DNA from: VYFG01 sp965221795
Lineage (GTDB): Bacteria; Pseudomonadota; Gammaproteobacteria; Arenicellales; Poriferihabitantaceae
Length of the DNA: 64,000 nucleotides
Direction of reading: 5' to 3'
Assembly (NCBI GenBank): GCA_965221795.1
Contig: OZ244914.1
Location: 1,054,001 to 1,118,000 of the forward strand
The translations under genes and the position numbers were made by a program. The first letter of the stretch is position 1, and the number at the start of each line of letters is the position of its first letter. Below, in pieces: positions 1 through 8,668 of this stretch. The notes beneath the pieces were generated by a model, which saw only the letters and a list, made by a program, of their open reading frames with translations, made no database searches and had not been told where the DNA came from.

Positions 1-600
1 CCAGTATTCGACGCTGCCATGAAGCTCTTCATTCAGCACGCGAACTGATACCGACAAGTTGTCAAACTCCTCACGAAAATCGGTTTCCCAGGCATCCAGG
101 CGGTTTTCAACCCGGGAGGCTACGGTTTCGATGTCTGCATGGAGTACCTGCAGACGGGCAGAAAAATCGCTTTCACTGTCTGCCTGTTGTTGTAACTGAT
201 CCAGAAGACTTTCCATTTGTAACTGCATTTCCACCGCCTGTTGCTGAACCTGCTCCATCTGACTATCGATTCCGGACCGGGTATCGGCTATCTGCTGGAG
301 ATGACTTTCCAGCGTACTGATTCGATAATCATGCTCAATCGCGGACAGACGCGCTCTCACTTCCGTCTGATACCAGGCATATCCAGCCATACCGAGAGCG
401 AATACACTGACCGTCATCGCGCCCAGGGGCATGCCCCACCTGGCCCGATGCCAGCGGGATGCCGACTCGGTCCCTCGGGTCACCGCCACATGGTCCGGTG
501 AGTCGACCCCCGTACGGGCGGATGCGTCGTCCTCTGCCACTGTGGTGTCCTGGGACACCGGTGCGGGGTGGTGGCGGGTCTCATTGTTGCTCTCTGCCAA
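1..600 (-). CDS. hemX: HemX-like membrane protein (3' end outside window)
   Basis: The first 200 codons are visible; the C-terminus lies beyond position 1. The order is a charged, Asp/Glu/Thr-rich N-terminal stretch, one transmembrane helix at about residues 60-80, then a long Gln/Glu/Leu-rich coiled coil (residues about 85-170). This is the usual build of HemX, which follows hemC and hemD in gammaproteobacteria. The family was once called a uroporphyrinogen methyltransferase, but it lacks that domain and its exact role in haem synthesis is uncertain. No ATG fits. I chose the TTG at 600 because a GAGGAAA-type ribosome site sits just upstream; the nearby ATG at 622 stops after 13 codons. It lies about 240 bases after hemD on the same strand. 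Confidence 0.85.
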   Translation of the reverse strand, partial: MAESNNETRHHPAPVSQDTTVAEDDASARTGVDSPDHVAVTRGTESASRWHRARWGMPLGAMTVSVFALGMAGYAWYQTEVRARLSAIEHDYRISTLESHLQQIADTRSGIDSQMEQVQQQAVEMQLQMESLLDQLQQQADSESDFSARLQVLHADIETVASRVENRLDAWETDFREEFDNLSVSVRVLNEELHGSVEYW

Positions 601-840
601 TTGAATTTTCCTCTGCCGACATGGAATCGTCCCCCTTCATATTGGGATTGTATTCGGTTTTTCGTTCTGCCACTAGCTGCCCTGCGATCCAGCCCATGAG
701 CCAATTGGTAAGCCGAATCGATCTCGGCGGTCAGTATGGGCCGGGCACGAGCTGTATTTTGTTCCCAATCGCCGCACTCCCGGGATTTGTCAACTCGGCA
801 GCAGGCAACCCCGATCGACCGCGGCCCCATGCCGCAAGCC
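601..840. other. Spacer between hemD and hemX
   Basis: These 240 bases separate hemD from hemX, which is longer than usual for this operon. Overlapping frames are open here, but none looks like a known protein and none continues into hemX. I see only the ribosome-binding site for the TTG start of hemX. A promoter for hemX could lie here but I cannot point to one. Confidence 0.4.
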
Positions 841-1632
841 TCAGGCTGGCTCCATCGCATCCCGCGATATGTCCGCCAATGCACGGACAATGGCTTCTGT
901 GCCAGTATTCCCTGCGGACTGGACCGGCCCCAGAAACCCGGCAGTCCGGCAGGCCGACCGGATTCGGTCGCTGAGAGCTACTACCGGCTGCCGGAACAAT
1001 CGTGAGCGATATACAGGAGGGGTCACAGCTACCAGGGCCTGCAAGACGGCTACGCTGGTAACCAGCAGAATACCAGCAGGCCGTGCCAGCCATTCGTCAA
1101 GCCGATCCAGGGGTGGAGACGAATGGGGGCGGCGTCGATAGCACTCCAATGAATACACCCGGGCTCCCCGACGATCCAGCTCTTCTACGACAACATCCCT
1201 TCCAGCATTCCCCCGGTAGAGGACGACATTACATTCCTGCACCGACAGTTGCGCCAGGGATCGAAGAAGGCCTTCACTGTCTGAGCTTCCCTGTGGCAAA
1301 TACTGGACCGGAATACCCAATCCCACTAAGGCTTCGGCGGTAGCAGGACCGATGGCGGCCACTTCCAGTGATGCCGGAAATCCGTCGAGACCGGGTAATA
1401 CCTGCGCCAGCGATGCCACGGAATAGACACTGACGAAAACGGCCAATGCAAATTGATCCAGGACCAGCCCTCCGGGGCGCAGCAATTCGTCCGATGGAGT
1501 CAGCTCGATCTCCAGTACCGGGAAAGGAATCACTTCACCGCCCGACATACCGATAGCCCTCACAAGAGCTTCACCCCGTCCCGCAGGGCGGGTGAAGAGG
1601 ATACTGACGCCCTCAAGTGTTCCGGCAGTCAT
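841..1632 (-). CDS. hemD: Uroporphyrinogen-III synthase
   Basis: HemD closes and inverts ring D of hydroxymethylbilane to give uroporphyrinogen III in the cytoplasm, the step after HemC. The 263-residue protein has the usual family length. It has the N-terminal TRPAG motif (about residues 14-18), the alternating alpha/beta segments and the central AIGPATAEAL segment expected between the two HemD lobes. The start overlaps the end of hemC by 20 bases, which indicates translational coupling. The open frame continues upstream inside hemC, but that extension is only the shadow of hemC. Confidence 0.9.
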   Translation of the reverse strand: MTAGTLEGVSILFTRPAGRGEALVRAIGMSGGEVIPFPVLEIELTPSDELLRPGGLVLDQFALAVFVSVYSVASLAQVLPGLDGFPASLEVAAIGPATAEALVGLGIPVQYLPQGSSDSEGLLRSLAQLSVQECNVVLYRGNAGRDVVVEELDRRGARVYSLECYRRRPHSSPPLDRLDEWLARPAGILLVTSVAVLQALVAVTPPVYRSRLFRQPVVALSDRIRSACRTAGFLGPVQSAGNTGTEAIVRALADISRDAMEPA

Positions 1633-2551
1633 AGACTTCGGCCAGAATATCTCCCGCCCCTTGTTGCAGCAGACGGTCCGCGACCCGGCAGCCCAGGTCA
1701 TGGGCATCCGAGGGGTTGCCGCACGTCTCCGCCTGCAACAGGAGAGAACCATCCGGACGACCGACCAGACCCCGAATGCGCAGGGAATCACGTTCGATTT
1801 CGGCATACGCTGCCACAGGTACATGGCAGCCGCCACCAAGACCTTCATTGACTGCTCTTTCCGACTGCACCCGCAACGTGGATACCGGATCAGCAAGCGG
1901 TGCCAACAGAGCCTGCACTTCCCGGTCTTCCTCACGACATTCAATGCCCACCGCTCCCTGAGCAACCGCTGGCAACATCGTGCTGGTCTCCAGAAATGCA
2001 CGAATCCGCTGGGGGAGTTCCAGACGGATCAATCCGGCGGCCGCAAGAATCAGTGCGTCATAATCGCCCCGATCCAGGCGACCCAACCGGGTATGGACAT
2101 TGCCCCGAAGGTTTTTCACCTGCAGATGTGGAAATCTCGCTCGCAACTGACACCCCCGGCGCAAGCTGCAAGTGCCGATCACGGACCCCGCCGGCATCGA
2201 CTCCAGCGAGTCATGGCCTGGGGCAACCAGCGCATCCCGCGCCTCTTCCCGAGGGCAGATGGCTGCAATCATCAACCCGTCTGGCAGGGTGACCGTGACA
2301 TCCTTCATGGAATGCACGGCAAGATCGGATTCACCACAGATGAGGGCCTGTTCGAGCTCTTTCAGGAACAGGCCCTTGCCGCCGACTTGCGACAGGGGGA
2401 CGTCCAAGGTCCGATCCCCCTCCGACACCAACTCGACAAGCTCCACGGCCAGTCCCTCATGACAGCGTTGCAATTGGTCCCGCACAAAATGTGCCTGCCA
2501 TAGTGCCAGTGGACTCCGTCGGGTGGCAATCCGGATGACCCGTTTCCTCAT
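1613..2551 (-). CDS. hemC: Porphobilinogen deaminase (hydroxymethylbilane synthase)
   Basis: HemC joins four porphobilinogens into hydroxymethylbilane in the cytoplasm. The 312-residue product has the family length and the start RIATRRSPLALWQA. It also has the loop VGGKGLFLKELE, the basic segment CSLRRGCQLRA for substrate carboxylates, and the cofactor-binding cysteine at about residue 242 in LGGGCHVP. The ATG at 2551 gives the canonical N-terminus; the longer open frame adds unrelated residues. hemD and hemX follow on the same strand, so this is probably one haem operon. Confidence 0.95.
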   Translation of the reverse strand: MRKRVIRIATRRSPLALWQAHFVRDQLQRCHEGLAVELVELVSEGDRTLDVPLSQVGGKGLFLKELEQALICGESDLAVHSMKDVTVTLPDGLMIAAICPREEARDALVAPGHDSLESMPAGSVIGTCSLRRGCQLRARFPHLQVKNLRGNVHTRLGRLDRGDYDALILAAAGLIRLELPQRIRAFLETSTMLPAVAQGAVGIECREEDREVQALLAPLADPVSTLRVQSERAVNEGLGGGCHVPVAAYAEIERDSLRIRGLVGRPDGSLLLQAETCGNPSDAHDLGCRVADRLLQQGAGDILAEVYDCRNT

Positions 2552-2576
2552 CGTTCGGACAGCATCATGGCCTGTC

Positions 2577-3326
2577 CTACTGGCGCGAAACCTTGAGTTG
2601 GATAGACTGAATTCCTTCCCGATCCAGCAGTTTACCGGCCTCCTCCATCCGGCCAAAGTCGGAGTAGGGACCCAAACGCACCCGATAGAAGTCGCCGCGA
2701 CCTTGAATGGTCACCTTCTGAATTTGGGCTCCGAGTCCGAGCAGTGCCAGTCTGGCCTTTTGCCGTTCAGCATCCGCAGATTGACTGAAAGAGCCCGCCT
2801 GCAACATATAATGGCTGGCCGCAGTTTTCTGGGTCGGCCTGGCGGGTTCGACCGGCTTTTCCTGACGGGGTTCTGGTGTCGACTTCTCCGGCTCTTTGAT
2901 TTCGTTCGTCACCCGCTCCGGTGCCACTGCCGCGATCTGTTCCGGCTCCTGTAGAGAGGGCTCGGCCAGAGTGGTGACTGCGCCCGGTTGTAATGTGGAT
3001 TTCTCATCCTCTGACACGACGACTTCGATTTCCGGCAAGACCGTAAAAAAGTCGTATTGAATCTCTTGGGGTTGGGGCCGGATCGGTACTTCGGAGGCGT
3101 CCGATGTCGACTGGTCCGATTGCTCTGTGGACGCCTCTATCATCCGCTGGATCTCCGAGCCCACCTGACTATCTCCACTGCGCCATCCATTCCAGAGCGT
3201 GGTAACCAACACGCCGATCAAAACTCCGGTGAGCAGAATGCCCCAACTGCCAGAAGAGCCCCGGAAGAATCCGCTTCCTCCTGTCCCATGGGTTCGTGAT
3301 TTACGTTTTTTCTTCGCCTGGGTCAT
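2577..3326 (-). CDS. SPOR-domain membrane protein (FtsN-like)
   Basis: This 249-residue protein has a short, very basic cytoplasmic tail and one transmembrane helix at about residues 27-47. A low-complexity acidic and proline-rich periplasmic linker follows, then a C-terminal SPOR domain (about residues 170-249) with the MLQAGSF motif and a second repeat ending RVRLGPY. SPOR domains bind denuded septal peptidoglycan, and a single-pass SPOR protein next to argS is typical of FtsN-like division proteins in gammaproteobacteria. It lies downstream of argS on the same strand. The linker is not recognisable as FtsN, so I give no symbol. Confidence 0.85.
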   Translation of the reverse strand: MTQAKKKRKSRTHGTGGSGFFRGSSGSWGILLTGVLIGVLVTTLWNGWRSGDSQVGSEIQRMIEASTEQSDQSTSDASEVPIRPQPQEIQYDFFTVLPEIEVVVSEDEKSTLQPGAVTTLAEPSLQEPEQIAAVAPERVTNEIKEPEKSTPEPRQEKPVEPARPTQKTAASHYMLQAGSFSQSADAERQKARLALLGLGAQIQKVTIQGRGDFYRVRLGPYSDFGRMEEAGKLLDREGIQSIQLKVSRQ

Positions 3327-3589
3327 AAAAACCTGCCAGTCTGTCCTCTGGACACCGAATCGAAGGAGTATGGATGGTCATCCCACTATCAAGCCAAGGG
3401 TGGGCTCCTGCTGTTGACAGAATACGAACATAATACAGTGACGGTTCACCAGTCGTCAAAGACTGCAACGCTATCCCTTACCTATCAAGACACCCGCTGC
3501 GGTGTGCGCCATGCAAACTCTACGTGCAATTAAACCACAGAAAGACCGGACTGTGGGCTGTGGAAGCTCTGCGGACTGGGTAGCCCCCT
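3327..3589. other. Spacer between argS and SPOR gene
   Basis: These 263 bases hold no convincing gene on either strand. I see no clear hairpin followed by a T run, so I cannot say whether argS and the SPOR gene form one transcript. Confidence 0.35.
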
Positions 3590-5329
3590 TCACATCGATT
3601 CTGGTGCCCGGACACCCAACAGTTCCAAACCGTTCTGGATGACCTGCCGGGTGGCATCAATCAATCCCAACCTGGCCAAGCGCAAGTCGTCTTCACTGGC
3701 GAGAAATGGGTGGGCATTGTAATAGGTGTGGAAATCGGTTGCGAGAGCTTTCAGGAAATACGCAATCTGGTGCGGTTCCAGAGAGTCCGCCGCAGCAGTG
3801 ACCACTTCTGGAAAGCGGGACAGGGTGCGAAGCAATTCCTGTTCTTGTGGCTGGACCAGCAAGGTGTAGTCGGGGGCTGCATGGTACGGAGTTTCCATGC
3901 CACGCTCCTGCGTATGGCGAAACACGCTGCAGATACGTGCATGCGCATACTGGATGTAATACACCGGATTGTCAGCGGACTGGGATTTGGCCAGATCCAA
4001 ATCGAAGTCCATGTGCTGTTCCGGCCGTCTGAGGGCATAGAAGAAGCGTGCCGCATCATTGCCCACCTCTTCCCGCAATTCCCGTAAAGTCACAAACTCT
4101 CCTTCCCGGGTAGACATCGAAACCTTGGCTCCATTCCGATACAACACCGCAAACTGGACCAGCAGAATATCGAGTTTTTCCCGGGCATGGCCCAAGGCCT
4201 CAAAAGATGCCTTGATTCGACTGACATAGCCATGATGATCGGCTCCAAAAATATCCAGAATGCGTTCAAAACCACGCTCGGCCTTGTCGAAGTGGTAGGC
4301 AAGGTCGGTAGCAAAATAGGTATGGGTGCCATTGGCCCGGACCACCACCCGGTCCTTTTCATCCCCAAAACTCGTGGCCCGAAACCACTTTGCTCCTCCC
4401 TTTTCATAAATATGACCCCGGGATTCCAGTCCCTGAATCGCTTTTTCCATTGCCCCATCCGCAACCAAGCGGCTTTCGGGAAACCAGTGTTGGAACTCTA
4501 CACCGAATTCCGCAAGATCCTGCCGAATATCTTCCACCATGGCCTCACAAGCATGCTGGAACACAGTCCGGAACGCGGGTTCCCCCAGTAATGACTGGGC
4601 CCGGTCAACCAGAGTATCCAGCAGGATGTCCGGTTCCTCTGGAAGATCCTCCCACAACGACGGAATCGACCGAACCAGCTCGCGCTCATGCTCCCGGTCC
4701 AACCCATCGGCCAGATCTCGCACATACGATCCCTGATACGCTCCGCGAGGAAACTCGAACTCGGCACCATATCGCTCAAGGTACCGTAACCAGACACTCA
4801 GTGCCAGGATGTCCATTTGACGCCCTGCATCGTTAATGTAGTACTCACTGTGAACTTCATAACCGACTGCACGCAATATGCGTGCCAGGGAATCACCATA
4901 TGCTGCCCCGCGCCCATGGCCTACATGCAGAGGTCCCGTCGGATTGGCAGAGACAAATTCGACCATGATCCGGCGACCTTTGCCGACAGTGTCCGTACCA
5001 TAACGGCGACCTTGGGCACGGATCTCATTGATCAGTTCCAGCCAACAGTCACGGGCAATGGTAAAATTGATGAACCCAGGGCCGGCAACCTGTACACTTT
5101 CCAGCAAACTGGAAGCCGGCAATCGCTCCAGTAACCTGCTGGCAAGTTCCCTGGGCGGGATCCCGGCAGTCTTTGCCAGTGCCAGAGCGACCGTACTGGC
5201 ATAATCCCCATGAGAAGGATCTCGGGCCCGTTCGACCCGGATGTGCTCGCTGATGTCATCCGGTAACCGGACGGAATCCCCAAGAGCTTCCAGAGACTGG
5301 GCGATCAGGGCCGCAATACGTTGTTTCAT
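3590..5329 (-). CDS. argS: Arginyl-tRNA synthetase
   Basis: ArgS charges tRNA-Arg with arginine. The 579-residue length is normal. The N-terminal additional domain (residues about 1-110) precedes the class I catalytic core with the HIGH-type motif HVGHG at about 135-139 in the context SANPTGPLHVGHGRG. The C-terminal DALR anticodon-binding domain includes YIQYAHARICSV and ends in LLGVRAPESM. The ATG at 5329 gives the standard MKQRI-type start. It is the first gene of a pair with the SPOR-domain gene. Confidence 0.96.
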   Translation of the reverse strand: MKQRIAALIAQSLEALGDSVRLPDDISEHIRVERARDPSHGDYASTVALALAKTAGIPPRELASRLLERLPASSLLESVQVAGPGFINFTIARDCWLELINEIRAQGRRYGTDTVGKGRRIMVEFVSANPTGPLHVGHGRGAAYGDSLARILRAVGYEVHSEYYINDAGRQMDILALSVWLRYLERYGAEFEFPRGAYQGSYVRDLADGLDREHERELVRSIPSLWEDLPEEPDILLDTLVDRAQSLLGEPAFRTVFQHACEAMVEDIRQDLAEFGVEFQHWFPESRLVADGAMEKAIQGLESRGHIYEKGGAKWFRATSFGDEKDRVVVRANGTHTYFATDLAYHFDKAERGFERILDIFGADHHGYVSRIKASFEALGHAREKLDILLVQFAVLYRNGAKVSMSTREGEFVTLRELREEVGNDAARFFYALRRPEQHMDFDLDLAKSQSADNPVYYIQYAHARICSVFRHTQERGMETPYHAAPDYTLLVQPQEQELLRTLSRFPEVVTAAADSLEPHQIAYFLKALATDFHTYYNAHPFLASEDDLRLARLGLIDATRQVIQNGLELLGVRAPESM

Positions 5330-5842
5330 AAAATTGATGGATGCCGATGACCGGAAGCGGTGGGCAGCGAATTCTACCCTTGTGGTGCCAAGAACTGAAG
5401 GGGAAACCCGACTCTCCCCAGATCATGCAAAAGTCGATTGACCGAAAGACCTGGGAGCATTGGCTGGGGGTTGGTTGGTAAACCATGGAGTCCCAATCGC
5501 CAATACCGCAGGACAACCAATCGAAGATGGCGAATACATACCAGTTCTCCAGAACTATCCCATGCCAACCGGAATTGGCCTTGGCCACCCCCGGCCGGCG
5601 GGAAATGCTTCAGTCATCTGGTGTTTTTTTGAATCTACCCTGACGATGAGCCTGTGAAGACCTGGTTCCCTGATTCCGTATTCAAGACCAGTTCGTATAA
5701 CCAGGACATATCCGCCGGGTTGAGATATGGAGAGCAACGCACGCTCGGTAATCAATATAACGCTAGCATCTCCGGCTTCTGCCATCTACTGTCCTCACGG
5801 GATCCTCTTCTTGCCGGCGACCAGAGAAGCCCGGACGTCGAT
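5330..5842. other. Intergenic region upstream of argS, no recognised gene
   Basis: About 510 bases lie between the argS start and the 3' end of the radical SAM gene. Short frames are open on the minus strand (5374-5785), but they overlap, lack ribosome sites and resemble nothing I know. priA often sits next to argS in related genomes, but no helicase motif is visible here. The stretch may hold the argS promoter or decayed sequence. Confidence 0.4.
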
Positions 5843-7153
5843 CTACTGCCATGAATCCAAGGCATGCACCTTGGAAAAATAAGCGTTTTTCATAGCGACT
5901 TCGAATGCTTCGTTGGAAGGGTACTCGTGACCGAAGACCGGCCGCCACAAGGACTGCGCCTCCATGCAAAGGTAAAAAAAGACCTTGCCATACCAAGGGG
6001 ACAGTGCCTCATAGAGAGAACGGAACATCTCGACCTTGAGTTCCAGAGGATAGGAGTATTTGCCGGCAATTTCTTCCATCGGCATTTGCAGAATTTTCGT
6101 CGTCAGCGGGCGACGGCGAATGGTTTTCATGGTCGAGCGGGTGAAAGTCAAGGTGCCCAGAGAGACCATGGCCACTTTTTCCGGCCGGAATCTCGCAACC
6201 AGTTGTCGGCAGATTGCCCGGTACTCTTCACGTCCACCGTCATACTGGATGACCGGATGGAAGTGAAAGCCGACCAGTCGGCCCTTGGCGGCAATCCGTT
6301 CGGCCGACTCCAGTCGCTGTGCCAAAGAAGCACTCAGATGCTCCTCATGATCGATAATCGTCTGCGGATTGAGGGACCATGTGGTCACGATATTTGGTGG
6401 ATAATCCTGTTGCAGCAGCCAACCAATGTTCCGTGACTTGGTCTTGAGTTCCAGCAATACATTGGGATGGTCCGTCGCAAATGCTCCCAGCGCATCCAAC
6501 ACTCCTCCATGATTACCCCACATCAAGGAGTCTGATGATTGCCCGGTGCCGATATGATACATCTGCCTCGGGTCCAATTGGAGTGCCGCGAGCTTTTCTG
6601 GAAAGCCGGAATCAAACGTAACGGCGTTTCCATGATAGAAAGACTGGATGCTGCAATAGGAACAATCAAAACCACATTTTTCGACCGCATCCAGAGTCAG
6701 CAGATTACAGCAGCGCGTACGTTCCGAAGCGACCGGGCAGCGTCCCAATCCCAATTGTTCCCTTGATGTGACCTGCAGGGTCGGTTTCAGGCTGTGGGGC
6801 TTATCTTTGGTCGAAAATTGCGTATAGCGTTTCTCACTCTCACGGACAGCGCGATGCTGTTCGCGCAGGATGTTCAGCAGAGATTGCTTGTTGTTGGTTT
6901 GTGGCCAATCCGTCTGTAAGGGGGGCTCTTTCCAGCGCAACCGGTCCAACGCCATGTCACTGACCAGTTGCAACTCCTGCAGAGTAAACCGGTAGCGAAT
7001 GGCCTGTGCATGCAAAAACGCCTGCGCTTTCATGTCCAGAAAGCGATAGTTCGTCTGCGCTGAAATCCGCTCAAATTTTGTTTGATAGTCCACACGAACC
7101 AACCCGAAGACACTGCACACCCGGATTATAGTCGCAACCACTCGCCCGGCCAA
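5843..7153 (-). CDS. Spore photoproduct lyase family radical SAM protein
   Basis: This 436-residue protein carries a radical SAM cluster motif C-x3-C-x2-C in CGFDCSYCSIQSFY at about residues 158-171. It is followed by segments typical of the SplB-like branch (TTWSLNPQ, HFHPVIQYDGG, VSLGTLTF). SplB repairs the spore photoproduct thymine dimer. In Gram-negative, non-sporing bacteria this branch is annotated as an SPL-family DNA-repair protein, with function inferred rather than shown. The ATG at 7153 gives the full frame, and a GTG at 7093 could be the true start because similarity seems to begin near there. It is divergent from rnfB. Confidence 0.75.
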   Translation of the reverse strand: MAGRVVATIIRVCSVFGLVRVDYQTKFERISAQTNYRFLDMKAQAFLHAQAIRYRFTLQELQLVSDMALDRLRWKEPPLQTDWPQTNNKQSLLNILREQHRAVRESEKRYTQFSTKDKPHSLKPTLQVTSREQLGLGRCPVASERTRCCNLLTLDAVEKCGFDCSYCSIQSFYHGNAVTFDSGFPEKLAALQLDPRQMYHIGTGQSSDSLMWGNHGGVLDALGAFATDHPNVLLELKTKSRNIGWLLQQDYPPNIVTTWSLNPQTIIDHEEHLSASLAQRLESAERIAAKGRLVGFHFHPVIQYDGGREEYRAICRQLVARFRPEKVAMVSLGTLTFTRSTMKTIRRRPLTTKILQMPMEEIAGKYSYPLELKVEMFRSLYEALSPWYGKVFFYLCMEAQSLWRPVFGHEYPSNEAFEVAMKNAYFSKVHALDSWQ

Positions 7154-7238
7154 ACCGCGTTGCGCTGTCCAATTTGCAGATTGCCGGAATTCCAGTTAGC
7201 ATCTGCAGCCCGACCACCAACTAACCAGACCCGAGCCA

Positions 7239-7898
7239 TTGCCGCGACCCGAGCCAAGCCTTGCCACCCGTCTCGACGAACTGCTCCCGCAAACCCAGTG
7301 TACGCAATGTGGTTATCCCCGATGCTGGGAATACGCGGTGGCCATCGAAACCGGGGATGCGGACATCAACCAGTGCCCTCCGGGAGGAACCCCCACTATC
7401 CGGGCATTGTCCCGGTTGACTGGAACCTCACCCAAGCCCCTCAATCCGGAGAACGGGGTGACCGAACCGAAAGTCATTGCGTTCATCAAGGAGTCCGCCT
7501 GTATCGGCTGCAAACTGTGCATCAAGGCATGCCCGGTGGATTGTATCATCGGTGCCAAAAAACGGATGCATACCGTGATTGCACGGGAGTGTACCGGATG
7601 CACGCTCTGCGTACCGGTCTGCCCCACGGACTGTATTGACCTGGTACCGGCTCCCCTGCCTGCACCAACCGAGACTCCCAGCTTGTGGCCTGCATTTTCC
7701 CGGGAGCAGACCCAAAAGGCACGACGAAGAACCGAACAAAAACTCGACCGAGAGAGCGTGCAAGAACAGCGGGTACAATCGGCTCGGCAAGTCCATCCAC
7801 GCGAAACGCTGCAACGGGAAATCCAGGCCGCACTTTTGCGCAAGCGCCAGAGCCGGAAAGATCACCGCAACCTAACACACTCTACCACCGATTCATGA
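7239..7898 (+). CDS. rsxB: RnfB/RsxB-like soluble iron-sulfur protein
   Basis: The 219-residue protein starts with the four-cysteine domain of RnfB (CTQCGYPRC...C). It continues with two ferredoxin 4Fe-4S motifs, CIGCKLCIKACPVDC and CTGCTLCVPVCPTDC, and ends in a basic tail. The N-terminal membrane helix of true RnfB is missing and no other rnf subunit is nearby. It is therefore the stand-alone form often found next to nth, not part of a complete Rnf/Rsx complex. Its stop overlaps the nth start by four bases (ATGA). A role in delivering electrons to the iron-sulfur cluster of Nth or to other proteins is inference. Confidence 0.85.
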   Translation: MPRPEPSLATRLDELLPQTQCTQCGYPRCWEYAVAIETGDADINQCPPGGTPTIRALSRLTGTSPKPLNPENGVTEPKVIAFIKESACIGCKLCIKACPVDCIIGAKKRMHTVIARECTGCTLCVPVCPTDCIDLVPAPLPAPTETPSLWPAFSREQTQKARRRTEQKLDRESVQEQRVQSARQVHPRETLQREIQAALLRKRQSRKDHRNLTHSTTDS

Positions 7899-8557
7899 GA
7901 GCTTCCGACGTGGAGACGCTCTTTTCCCGACTGAAAGAGCAATTACCGAAGCCAACCACCGAACTTTCCTACAAATCACCCTTTGAGCTACTGGTGGCGG
8001 TCATTCTGTCAGCCCAGGCCACAGATGTATCCGTCAATCGGTCCACTCAAAAACTATTCCCAGTCGCCAATACCCCCGAAACGATCTTACGGTTGGGGGT
8101 CACAGGACTCAAACCATATATCCGAACCATCGGCCTGTTTAATACGAAGGCGGAAAATATTGTCCGAACCTGCCAGATCCTGATTGCGCAACATGGCGGC
8201 CGGGTCCCGGAAAACCGGACTGCCTTGGAATCGTTGCCCGGGGTAGGACGAAAAACCGCGAACGTCATCCTGAATACTGCTTTTGGTCATCCGACCATTG
8301 CCGTTGACACTCATATCTTCCGGATTTCGAATCGATTGGGACTGGCACCCGGAAAAAATGTACGGGAGGTGGAACATAAGTTGCTCCAAGTCATTCCACC
8401 ACCATACCGAATGAATGCCCATCACTGGCTGATTCTTCACGGCCGCTACACTTGCACAGCACGCAAACCCAAGTGCCGCAAATGTCTGCTCAATGATCTC
8501 TGCCCCTCGGTTTCCCTGTACATGGACCTTCGAAGCGACACAGACCAACCACTGTGA
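7895..8557 (+). CDS. nth: Endonuclease III (DNA glycosylase/AP lyase)
   Basis: Nth removes oxidised pyrimidines and cuts the abasic site in base-excision repair. The 220-residue protein has the helix-hairpin-helix LPGVGRKTANV with its catalytic Lys, the catalytic Asp in VDTHIFRISNRLGL, and the cluster motif C-x6-C-x2-C-x5-C near the C-terminus (CTARKPKC...C..C.....C). The start at 7895 is set by the ATGA overlap with the upstream ferredoxin gene; a longer frame upstream is only the shadow of that gene. The two are probably translationally coupled. Confidence 0.95.
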   Translation: MRASDVETLFSRLKEQLPKPTTELSYKSPFELLVAVILSAQATDVSVNRSTQKLFPVANTPETILRLGVTGLKPYIRTIGLFNTKAENIVRTCQILIAQHGGRVPENRTALESLPGVGRKTANVILNTAFGHPTIAVDTHIFRISNRLGLAPGKNVREVEHKLLQVIPPPYRMNAHHWLILHGRYTCTARKPKCRKCLLNDLCPSVSLYMDLRSDTDQPL

Positions 8558-8668
8558 GCGGTTCCAATGGACATGGTATCGTATTCACGCGAAATATTGC
8601 TCCAGGGCCCTCAGGCTAGGGTTCCCATGACTGTATAATCTGGCCTACTTTCAATTTTTCCCTATCCA

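Noticed and set aside
459..974. Plus-strand 171-codon frame
   Set aside because: It runs antisense to hemX and hemD, has no recognisable domain or ribosome site, and is explained as a shadow of high-GC coding sequence.
1633..2001. N-terminal extension of hemD
   Set aside because: The extra 123 codons lie inside hemC in another frame and show no HemD similarity; the ATG at 1632 gives the family N-terminus.
5256..5785. Minus-strand frames as a possible priA remnant
   Set aside because: priA often neighbours argS, but I found no helicase, zinc-finger or WALKER motif in any of these frames.
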